Source of the DNA: Methanobacteriota archaeon
GTDB taxonomy: Archaea; JACRDV01
Assembly: GCA_024860865.1 (NCBI GenBank)
Contig: JACRDV010000118.1
Coordinates: 1 to 5,720, forward strand
Length of the DNA: 5,720 nt
Direction: 5' to 3'
Shown: positions 1-4,985 of the stretch, one piece after another
Numbering within the stretch: position 1 is the first letter of the stretch
Layout of the letters: each line of letters begins with the position of its first letter
Translations under genes and position numbers: made by a program
The notes under the pieces: generated by a model
What the model saw: only the letters and a program-made list of their open reading frames with translations
Database searches by the model: none
What the model was told of the DNA's origin: nothing

Positions 1-41
1 CAGAGTGCTTCTGTGTCCTATCCGAGCTAGACCACAGGGGC
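1..41 (-). tRNA. Probable tRNA, 5' part only, cut by window edge
   Basis: Read on the minus strand from 41 downwards, the sequence has the layout of a tRNA 5' half. There is a 7-nt acceptor strand GCCCCTG, then T8 and G9, then a D stem GTCT pairing with GGAC (one G-U pair). The D loop carries the conserved A14, purine 15, the GG pair and A21. A TATA-like box lies 24 bp upstream. The 3' half lies outside the window. In the standard register the base at position 33 would be C rather than the near-universal U, so no anticodon can be read. An intron starting inside the anticodon arm, common in some archaeal tRNAs, would explain this. The alternative is a tRNA-like sequence. The D arm is convincing; isotype and integrity are unknown. 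Confidence 0.6.
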
Positions 42-60
42 TTGAGCAGTTGTTCAATCG

Positions 61-69
61 TTTATTATA
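61..69 (-). promoter_or_regulatory. TATA-like box for the tRNA
   Basis: On the minus strand the sequence reads TATAATAAA. Its centre is 24 bp upstream of the first base of the putative tRNA, the archaeal TATA-to-start distance for a transcript beginning at or very near the mature 5' end. The flanking bases are less AT-rich than the box. This is a pattern match only. Confidence 0.45.
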
Positions 70-162
70 GGTTTGACGGGATAGACCAAATTTTTTCATA
101 TATTTATTTTAAGCTTGCTTTTTAAGTTATTTGTGCCATTTTTTGTACATAACAATTTTTAG

Positions 163-1095
163 TTATAAACGAAGCAATTTTTGAAATAAATTCACTAATC
201 CACCGTGGATAGTTACAGGGAGCCCATCCACAGATAGTTCAGGCTTTTTTGTAATACCGTCAACCGCACCTGCATCGACCATTGCTCGAGTCATGTTTTC
301 CTCAACAACATCTGAATGGATTAAATTCTGTTTTAAAAGTGCCGAGAGCATGGTTACAACTCCATAAGCTCCCCAATTAGAAACTCCTGCTACAACCAAT
401 TCATCTGTCTTGACTGAGCTTGCAATTCCGCTTTGGCATGGACAAATGCATTTTTCCCCAAATTGAATTGCTTCTCTAACAGTTTCTTCAACATTACCCA
501 TGCCTATCTCATTCCCACCATCACCAATTCCAATTGTAAGAATTTTATTTTCTTGAGCCATTTCGAATAAAAAATCAATTTTTGCAGTAAAATTAGAGAT
601 ATCAATGCCACGCATGTTATGATAAATGCCTTTTATATTCCATCCTGGGCGCTCAACAGCAACCAATGCACTTGGCTTGTATTGAGTTATAATTTCTTCT
701 GCAAATTCCTTAGGATTTTCAAATGGAAAAGCGATTACAGGTGACTCTAGCCCAAATACTTTTAATGGAGCTTGAACAATTTTGACTAAGTGGGGATCGG
801 ACAAAAACACAGTATTTATGCCCAACCCTTCGCTCAAGGCATTCGCAAATACCGCACACCCAGATGGACCATCGGTTTCTCCAGTTTGATTAGGGAGAAT
901 AGTAAATCCAGTTGCAACTAAAACTGTGCTATTTTTTGGCAACTCAGCTAGTCTACTAGCTGCTCGAAAACAAAGAGGATTTTTTGATATAGCTCTAGCA
1001 GCATCATAAAGCTTAGTCACATTTCGACTAGCCAAATCTAAGCAAACTAATCGATCAATTGCTTCAGAAAAATTTTCAAAAGCGCTCGAGGTCAA
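163..1095 (-). CDS. DUF4392 / D-glutamate cyclase-like protein
   Basis: A 310-residue protein of the DUF4392 family, equivalent to the C-terminal domain of D-glutamate cyclase (mammalian DGLUCY), which converts D-glutamate to 5-oxo-D-proline. Family hallmarks visible are TGETDGPSG at residues 71-79, an ERPGWN...YHNMRGIDIS block at 148-167, a glycine- and acid-rich GIGDGGNEIGMGN motif at 189-201, GVSNWGAYG at 237-245 and AMVDAGAVDGIT at 271-282. No signal peptide or membrane segment is seen, so it is probably cytoplasmic. The start is a TTG lying inside the end of surE. A GGAG sits 10 nt upstream, and the resulting N-terminus (AIDRLVCLDLASRNVTKLYDAAR) looks family-like, so this start fits well. 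The 20-bp overlap with surE implies one operon with coupled translation. Family membership is secure; the exact substrate in this archaeon is not known. No U-tract terminator is evident downstream. Confidence 0.9.
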   Translation of the reverse strand: MTSSAFENFSEAIDRLVCLDLASRNVTKLYDAARAISKNPLCFRAASRLAELPKNSTVLVATGFTILPNQTGETDGPSGCAVFANALSEGLGINTVFLSDPHLVKIVQAPLKVFGLESPVIAFPFENPKEFAEEIITQYKPSALVAVERPGWNIKGIYHNMRGIDISNFTAKIDFLFEMAQENKILTIGIGDGGNEIGMGNVEETVREAIQFGEKCICPCQSGIASSVKTDELVVAGVSNWGAYGVVTMLSALLKQNLIHSDVVEENMTRAMVDAGAVDGITKKPELSVDGLPVTIHGGLVNLFQKLLRL

Positions 1096-1873
1096 GCTTA
1101 AGTTTCTCCATATTTTTAATTACAGAATGCGCGGTCATATCAAGGGAAATTGGAGTGATCGAAATAAAATTTTCTATAAACACAGCATGAACGTCAGTTC
1201 CAGCTTCTGCATCTTTTTCAAGTATTTCACCATTAATAGTGAAATATGTCCCGCCTCTATCATCAGTCCCTTGTGTTAAAAATGCTTGATACATTCTTCT
1301 AGCAAGTTTTGTTACTACAATTGGAGTTTTATCCGTTGCATTATGGGGAATATTTACATTGAGCAAATCTACTTCGGCGGGCAAGCCATTTTCTAAAACC
1401 CATTTCGCAATTTTCTCAGTGACCTTTTGAGCGATTGAAAAATCGAGCTCAGCAGCAGACTCAGTCCGTTTGGTCCGCTTAATTTGAAGTGAAACAGCAA
1501 TAGCGGGTATACCTCCATTAGCGGCTTCCATTGCAGCAGCAGTTGTGCCGGAAGTAGTTAATTCCATGCTTAAGTTTTCACCAATATTTATACCGGAAAC
1601 AACTAGGTCTGGTTTTGTTTTGAATACAGCAAGTATCCCAAGAATTATACAATCAGTTGGAGTTCCAGTTACAACATATCCTTTCGTCCCATCAAGCAAA
1701 TTCATTTCTGAAATACGAACTGGATGAAAAAGAGTAATTGCTCTGCCCACACCGCTTTGTGGAGTTGCTGGTGTAACAACCGCAATATTCCCCAGCCCTT
1801 CAACAGCATTTTTGGCTGCAACTAGGCCAGGAGATCCTATTCCATCGTCATTAACTATCAAAATATTTTTCAT
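1076..1873 (-). CDS. surE: 5'/3'-nucleotidase SurE
   Basis: SurE is a metal-dependent phosphatase that removes phosphate from nucleoside 5'- and 3'-monophosphates and, in some members, short polyphosphate. The 265-residue protein shows the metal site NDDG at residues 8-11 (D9, D10), a QSG at 39-41 supplying the conserved serine, and SGINIGEN at 93-100 with the metal-binding Asn96. SGTTAAAMEA follows at 108-117, and there is a late ITPISLDMT at 239-247. The length is usual for the family, and the protein appears soluble and cytoplasmic. I place the start at the ATG whose first base is 1873, giving MKNILIVNDDG. It has a strong AAGGTGA site 5 nt upstream and matches the normal SurE N-terminus. 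A GTG at 1882 would add three residues but lies inside that ribosome-binding site. The gene is first in an operon with the DUF4392 gene, which it overlaps by 20 bp. The motif YSGT found in many SurE proteins is TSGT here. Confidence 0.95.
   Translation of the reverse strand: MKNILIVNDDGIGSPGLVAAKNAVEGLGNIAVVTPATPQSGVGRAITLFHPVRISEMNLLDGTKGYVVTGTPTDCIILGILAVFKTKPDLVVSGINIGENLSMELTTSGTTAAAMEAANGGIPAIAVSLQIKRTKRTESAAELDFSIAQKVTEKIAKWVLENGLPAEVDLLNVNIPHNATDKTPIVVTKLARRMYQAFLTQGTDDRGGTYFTINGEILEKDAEAGTDVHAVFIENFISITPISLDMTAHSVIKNMEKLKLDLERF
1106..1109 (-). promoter_or_regulatory. Ribosome binding site for the DUF4392 gene
   Basis: GGAG on the minus strand, within the last codons of surE and 10 nt upstream of the TTG at 1095. 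It supports the TTG start and translational coupling of the two genes. The spacing is slightly long, so support is moderate. Confidence 0.45.
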
Positions 1874-1876
1874 AAT

Positions 1877-1918
1877 ATTCACCTTTATGGTCTAATTATT
1901 CACTTTTATGGTCTAATC
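1877..1918. repeat. 21-bp tandem duplication in the surE leader
   Basis: Two adjacent 21-bp units, 1877-1897 and 1898-1918, differ at only two positions (the 7th and the 21st). Both contain the core TTTATGGTCTAAT. The unit next to surE contains its ribosome binding site, and in the other copy the first difference weakens the GGTGA to AGTGA. The period is close to two DNA helical turns, so the copies would present the same face to a bound protein. The repeat lies between the divergent surE and membrane-regulator genes. It could be a recent slippage duplication, a paired operator, or both. Confidence 0.85.
1879..1885 (-). promoter_or_regulatory. Ribosome binding site that sets the surE start
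   Basis: AAGGTGA on the minus strand, a good complement to the archaeal 16S 3' end, ends 5 nt before the ATG at 1873. Because the GTG at 1882 is part of this site, the ATG is the likelier initiation codon. The site lies in the gene-proximal copy of a 21-bp tandem duplication; the distal copy carries AAAAGTGA instead. Confidence 0.65.
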
Positions 1919-1931
1919 TGCATGGCAATTT

Positions 1932-1942
1932 CTTATATTTAG
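1932..1942. promoter_or_regulatory. TATA-like element in the divergent intergenic region
   Basis: CTTATATTTAG on plus reads CTAAATATAAG on minus, so it resembles an archaeal TATA box in either direction. On the minus strand it would place the surE transcription start near 1911, giving a leader of about 37 nt that begins inside the distal 21-bp repeat. On the plus strand it would place a start near 1963, just before the GTG at 1974. Direction cannot be decided from sequence. Confidence 0.35.
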
Positions 1943-1963
1943 ATTCTAACTACTTTCTCATTA

Positions 1964-1974
1964 CTTTTTTATAG
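1964..1974 (+). promoter_or_regulatory. Possible TATA box for the membrane regulator
   Basis: CTTTTTTATAG on the plus strand would set a transcription start near 1995. That lies downstream of the GTG at 1974, so if this is the true box the regulator must start later, for example at the TTG at 2031. It competes with the element at 1932-1942. Confidence 0.25.
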
Positions 1975-3029
1975 TGAGCAATATAATTCAAATAGGGTCC
2001 TCTTTGCCACTTGCTCAAAGGCTTGGAGTTTTGTATCGAATAATCGGCATTGTATTGATATTTTTGTCTCTTTTTAGCTACCCATGCCTAGCACAGGAGA
2101 AAAAATTTGATGTGATAATTGTACGAAGCGACATCTCAATCGACTGGATAGTAGCCCAAGCTTATGCCCAAAAAATGAAAATCCCTATTTTAACTGCTGA
2201 AGAAGATTACCTGAGCCAAGAAGCGCAAATCGAGTTATATGGCTACAAGCAATTTGGTTGGACCAAAATTTTGGTAATAGGCGGATCAAATGCAGTTTCT
2301 GATAATATTGTTAATGAATTAAAAGCTTCTGGATTTGAAATTCAAAGAATTTGGGGGCTCCACAGATATGAAACGGCCGCAAAAGTTGCAGTTGAACTTT
2401 GGCAAAATCCAAAGACAGTTGTTGTTACAGATGGAGAAAAGTTCGAGGCAACCTTAGCTGCAGCAAGGATAGCACGGGAGTTAGAAGCGCCAATTCTTTT
2501 AATAAAAAAAGATGATTTAACAGAAGATACCAGACGTGCTCTTCTTGAATATCTCAAACCAGATGAAGCTATTATAATCGGTCCAGTTTCAGAGAGCGTT
2601 GAAAAGGAGCTAAGAGGAATTGCAAAAAAAGTAACCCTCATTGGAAGAGACATTGAAAGCACGCAATTGCTAGAGCGAACTAAATTTCCAATTTGGAAGG
2701 ACCCTAAGTTAATGGCGGTCCTCGGACTAATCTCCGGCATTGTTCTGTCTGTCCTAATAGTGTTTGGAGTTTCATTTATTCGAACAAGAAGGCTAAAGGC
2801 AAAGGAGCATTTACCAATAGCACTGCTGACTGAGGAAGAGCGCAAAGTTGTTGATGAAATAATAAGAGCAGGTGGAATTCTCAAGCAAGAAAACCTACCT
2901 GACCTTACAGGTTTTTCTAGGCCAAAAATTAGCAGATTGATTTCAGACCTTGAGGTTCGAGGCATACTTGTTCGGGAGAAGGATGGAAAATCATACCGAC
3001 TTAGTTTTGAAAAACGCTTCAAAACTTGA
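1974..3029 (+). CDS. Membrane-bound regulator: CWB2 repeats, TM helix, winged HTH
   Basis: A 351-residue protein with three parts. A hydrophobic segment at about 21-41, preceded by basic residues, looks like a signal peptide or N-in anchor. Two copies of the cell-wall-binding repeat 2 fold (CWB2, PF04122 type) follow at about 46-145 and 146-225; their marks are VIGGSNAVSD, GLHRYETAAKVA, TDGEKFEATLAAARIARELEAPILL and IIGPVSESVEKEL. A second helix at 246-269 is followed by RTRRLKAK, which predicts the C-terminus is cytoplasmic. Residues 284-346 form a winged helix with probable recognition helix SRPKISRLISDLEVRG (315-330) and a wing at 331-345. The protein should therefore bind something outside the cell and DNA inside, as a one-component regulator. 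The GTG start is uncertain: a TTG at 2031 (residue 20) would give a cleaner signal peptide. The gene is divergent from surE and lies upstream of a nucleotide-sugar dehydrogenase. Ligand and targets are unknown; the domain calls are firm. Confidence 0.85.
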   Translation: MSNIIQIGSSLPLAQRLGVLYRIIGIVLIFLSLFSYPCLAQEKKFDVIIVRSDISIDWIVAQAYAQKMKIPILTAEEDYLSQEAQIELYGYKQFGWTKILVIGGSNAVSDNIVNELKASGFEIQRIWGLHRYETAAKVAVELWQNPKTVVVTDGEKFEATLAAARIARELEAPILLIKKDDLTEDTRRALLEYLKPDEAIIIGPVSESVEKELRGIAKKVTLIGRDIESTQLLERTKFPIWKDPKLMAVLGLISGIVLSVLIVFGVSFIRTRRLKAKEHLPIALLTEEERKVVDEIIRAGGILKQENLPDLTGFSRPKISRLISDLEVRGILVREKDGKSYRLSFEKRFKT

Positions 3030-3034
3030 ACGAA

Positions 3035-3052
3035 TATTTTAATCTGCTTTTT
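3035..3052 (+). terminator. Possible oligo-T terminator after the regulator
   Basis: Two short T runs (3037-3040 and 3048-3052) occur within 25 bases of the regulator's stop codon, without a stable hairpin. This is the kind of signal that ends archaeal transcripts, but runs this short are common in AT-rich DNA. Confidence 0.3.
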
Positions 3053-3077
3053 ATGAGATAAATCCTTGAGAACCCGA

Positions 3078-3097
3078 TGAAAGCGTTTGAAAGCGTT
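3078..3097. repeat. Perfect 10-bp tandem repeat, candidate operator
   Basis: TGAAAGCGTT occurs twice back to back (3078-3087 and 3088-3097) with no mismatch, about 100 bp upstream of the dehydrogenase start and 50 bp after the regulator's stop. The period matches one helical turn. A near match in inverse orientation, AACGCTTCA, lies at 3013-3021 in the last codons of the regulator gene. The repeat is richer in G and C than its surroundings. A role as a binding site for the neighbouring winged-helix protein is inference. Confidence 0.7.
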
Positions 3098-3171
3098 CTA
3101 GAGATTTTCACAAGGTCTATAAACCATAGTATCTTCTATTATTTGTCTGACACAATCGTTTCAAAATTAGC

Positions 3172-3182
3172 CTTAAATATAG
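3172..3182 (+). promoter_or_regulatory. TATA-like box for the nucleotide-sugar dehydrogenase
   Basis: CTTAAATATAG resembles an archaeal TATA box and would set the transcription start near 3203. That is downstream of the TTG at 3195 and only about 10 nt before the TTG at 3213, so it favours the later start. A short direct repeat TAGATAT (3180-3186, 3189-3195) overlaps its right edge. Confidence 0.4.
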
Positions 3183-3194
3183 ATATCTTAGATA

Positions 3195-4535
3195 TTGAGT
3201 GGGGCAATTAAATTGAATTTTACAGAATTAAAAAAATTTATTGAAGATTCGAGCGCTAAAATTGTTGTAGTTGGATTAGGTTATGTTGGTCTTCCAACCT
3301 CAGCATTATTCGCGAGAGCTGGTTTCGATGTTACTGGAACTGATATCAATAGAGAGTTAATTGAGAAGATAAATCGAGGACAGTGCCCCGCGGTTGAACC
3401 AGGGCTTTTGGATTTAGTTGTGAAAGCTGTTAAGAAAGGTAAACTAAAAGCCGATAGCGATACTGTTTCGGCAGTCGAAAAGGCAAATGTGGCTGTAATA
3501 GTCGTAAATACACCAATTCAGGGCTCAGATATTGATTTAATGCCTCTGGAGGAAGCATCTAAAGCTGTTGGAAAAGGCTTACAAAAAGGAACTTTAGTTG
3601 TTATTGAGAGCACAATTCCACCTAAAACCACTGAAGATTTCGTGATTCCAATATTAGAAGAACAATCAAATTTAAAAGCTGGATATGATTTTTGGGTTGC
3701 TTATTCTCCTGAACAGGCGATTCCTGGTAAATTTTTAGATGAAATGCGAAATCAACCCAGAATTATTGCTGGAATAAATCCTGAAAGCACAGAGCTTGCT
3801 GCTACCTTATACAAAAAGATAGTTGATGCCAAAATCGTTGAAGTAAATAACCCGGCTGTTGCTGAGCTCGCAAAAATTTTACAAAATACTTATCGAGATG
3901 TTAACATTGCACTGGCAAATGAAATTGCATTAATATGTGAAAAACTTGGAATTGATGTCCATGAAGCAATTGAGCTTGCTAACATTCATCCAAGAGTGCA
4001 TCTTCACAAACCAGGAGCCGGTGTTGGCGGACCTTGTATACCGAGGGACCCACTTTTTCTAATTGAAAAAGCAAGGGAAGTGGAAGTTAAACCAAGATTG
4101 ATTGAGCTTGCGCGCCAGATAAACGAAGAGATGCCTGACCATGTGGTTCGCTTAACATTAGAGGCTTTTGAAGAATCAAAAAGACAAATTGCTAATGCAA
4201 AAATCGCAGTGCTCGGAGTGGCGTATAAAAAAGATGTTAACGATGTTCGAGCCTCACCTGCTAAACCTATCATTCAAGGCTTACTAAAACATGGGGCTGA
4301 AGTCGTTGTGCACGATCCTTATTGTAACGAAACCTTTGGCGGAAAGCCCGCAAAAACGCTTGAAGAAGCATTAGATTATGCAGCTGCCGCAATTATAGTA
4401 ACTGACCATTCAGCTTATGAAAGGATTAACATCGATTACCTAATGGAACACATGCAAAACGTGACTATTGTCATAGATGCTCGTGGAGTACTACCTTCTG
4501 TGTCCAAACCAAATCTGGTTTTCAAAAGGATTTAA
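3195..4535 (+). CDS. wecC: Nucleotide-sugar dehydrogenase, UDP-ManNAc dehydrogenase type
   Basis: A 446-residue NAD-dependent enzyme of the UDP-glucose/GDP-mannose dehydrogenase superfamily. It most likely oxidises UDP-N-acetylmannosamine to UDP-N-acetylmannosaminuronic acid for surface polysaccharide or protein glycosylation. An N-terminal Rossmann domain carries VVGLGYVGLPTS (25-36) with TDIN after the second strand, VNTPI at 104-108 and ESTIPPKTT at 138-146. The central domain has AELAKILQNTYRDVNIALANE (223-243, with Lys227 and Asn231) and the catalytic Cys281 in GAGVGGPCIPRDP. The C-terminal domain has GVAYKKDVNDVRASPA (341-356). Length is normal and the protein is cytosolic. The RDVNIALANE block and HPRVHLHKPG stretch favour the ManNAc branch over UDP-glucose dehydrogenase, though UDP-GlcNAc 6-dehydrogenase remains possible. 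YSPEQAIPG (170-178) has Gln where relatives usually have Arg. The start is uncertain: TTG 3195 has no clear ribosome site, while TTG 3213 (MNFTELKKF) lies 8 nt after GTGGGG and fits the TATA box better. It appears to be transcribed alone. Confidence 0.9.
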   Translation: MSGAIKLNFTELKKFIEDSSAKIVVVGLGYVGLPTSALFARAGFDVTGTDINRELIEKINRGQCPAVEPGLLDLVVKAVKKGKLKADSDTVSAVEKANVAVIVVNTPIQGSDIDLMPLEEASKAVGKGLQKGTLVVIESTIPPKTTEDFVIPILEEQSNLKAGYDFWVAYSPEQAIPGKFLDEMRNQPRIIAGINPESTELAATLYKKIVDAKIVEVNNPAVAELAKILQNTYRDVNIALANEIALICEKLGIDVHEAIELANIHPRVHLHKPGAGVGGPCIPRDPLFLIEKAREVEVKPRLIELARQINEEMPDHVVRLTLEAFEESKRQIANAKIAVLGVAYKKDVNDVRASPAKPIIQGLLKHGAEVVVHDPYCNETFGGKPAKTLEEALDYAAAAIIVTDHSAYERINIDYLMEHMQNVTIVIDARGVLPSVSKPNLVFKRI

Positions 4536-4538
4536 AAT

Positions 4539-4579
4539 TTGCATTTTTTGCAAGATAAAACATTTTTTGCGAAATAAAA
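4539..4579 (+). terminator. Duplicated T-rich terminator-like element
   Basis: Immediately after the dehydrogenase stop, a 19-bp unit is repeated in tandem (4542-4560 and 4561-4579) with two mismatches. Each copy holds a run of six T followed by GC and an A-rich tail. The first copy also forms a perfect 5-bp stem, TTGCA / TGCAA, around a T5 loop (4539-4553). Tandem oligo-T tracts suit archaeal termination and would insulate the dehydrogenase from the next unit. The duplication is plain; the terminator role is inferred. Confidence 0.55.
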
Positions 4580-4590
4580 TTAGTTAATTT

Positions 4591-4598
4591 CTTATATC
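4591..4598 (+). promoter_or_regulatory. Possible TATA box for the small membrane protein gene
   Basis: CTTATATC follows a T-rich stretch and would place the transcription start near 4620, leaving a leader of about 34 nt that includes the GGAG at 4645. The distance is right but the match is only moderate. Confidence 0.35.
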
Positions 4599-4644
4599 GT
4601 TCGCTCTAAGTTACTGAGATATCCAATACTCTGTATAGCAAACT

Positions 4645-4648
4645 GGAG
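4645..4648 (+). promoter_or_regulatory. Ribosome binding site for the small membrane protein gene
   Basis: GGAG located 5 nt upstream of the ATG at 4654. This good site and spacing argue that the short downstream frame is a real gene. Confidence 0.55.
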
Positions 4649-4653
4649 TCAAA

Positions 4654-4959
4654 ATGGGAAGCATATTATATATAGCGCTATTCTTTGCCTTTGAAATTAT
4701 CATTGCGATAACCATGGGCATTGCGCTATCTAGTATTTTTGGTAAAAGAAAGAAAAGCCTGACAATTTTGAGCTTATTTGTGCCTATCTGGTCAGCAATG
4801 GTAATATTTGCTGTGATATACTTTTGGATTTTTAGTGTGCAAATTTCTGGAACTGAACCTTTTATTTTGTATTTAGCTTTAGCTGTAATATCTTGGGGGC
4901 CAATTCTCGCTCTACTTTTTAATATGTTTTTATTTCCTATTGTTAGAATACATAAGTGA
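4654..4959 (+). CDS. Small three-helix membrane protein, function unknown
   Basis: I do not recognise a family for this 101-residue protein. It is very hydrophobic, with three likely membrane helices at about 4-29, 36-60 and 68-97. The only strongly charged stretch is GKRKK at 30-34, which would place the first loop in the cytoplasm, the N-terminus outside, and the short polar loop SVQISGTEP (61-69) outside. The C-terminus (RIHK) is weakly basic and would then lie inside. There are no cysteines or obvious catalytic residues. Pro44 and Pro83 lie inside helices two and three, and each hydrophobic segment contains tryptophan or glycine rather than polar residues. It has an ATG start with a GGAG 5 nt upstream, and its stop is 26 nt before the ATP-grasp gene, so the two probably share a transcript. 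A role as a membrane partner of that enzyme is a guess. Confidence 0.7.
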   Translation: MGSILYIALFFAFEIIIAITMGIALSSIFGKRKKSLTILSLFVPIWSAMVIFAVIYFWIFSVQISGTEPFILYLALAVISWGPILALLFNMFLFPIVRIHK

Positions 4960-4985
4960 AAACTGTTTGATCTGACGGGATAGTA

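Noticed and set aside
85-162. T-rich stretch after the DUF4392 gene, considered as its terminator
   Set aside because: The T runs are on the plus strand, whereas the gene is transcribed on the minus strand, where they read as A runs. They cannot act as an oligo-T terminator for it, and no plus-strand gene precedes them.
1545-1727. Open frame of 60 codons on the plus strand
   Set aside because: It is antisense to the conserved core of surE, with no ribosome site or recognisable protein features.
2085-2090. Cys38 near the end of the N-terminal hydrophobic segment of the regulator, considered as a lipoprotein anchor
   Set aside because: The residues before it (SYP) do not fit a lipobox, and the protein already has a second membrane helix.
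2342-3022. Open frame of 226 codons on the minus strand
   Set aside because: It lies wholly antisense to the membrane regulator, whose domains are clear. Its translation is serine- and arginine-rich low-information sequence with no recognisable motif.
3069-3099. Inverted repeat AGAAC / GTTCT around the 10-bp tandem repeat
   Set aside because: The arms are only 5 bp with a 21-base loop, which is expected by chance and gives no stable hairpin.
4004-4273. Open frame of 89 codons on the minus strand
   Set aside because: It is antisense to the catalytic Cys region of the dehydrogenase and its composition is that of a shadow frame.
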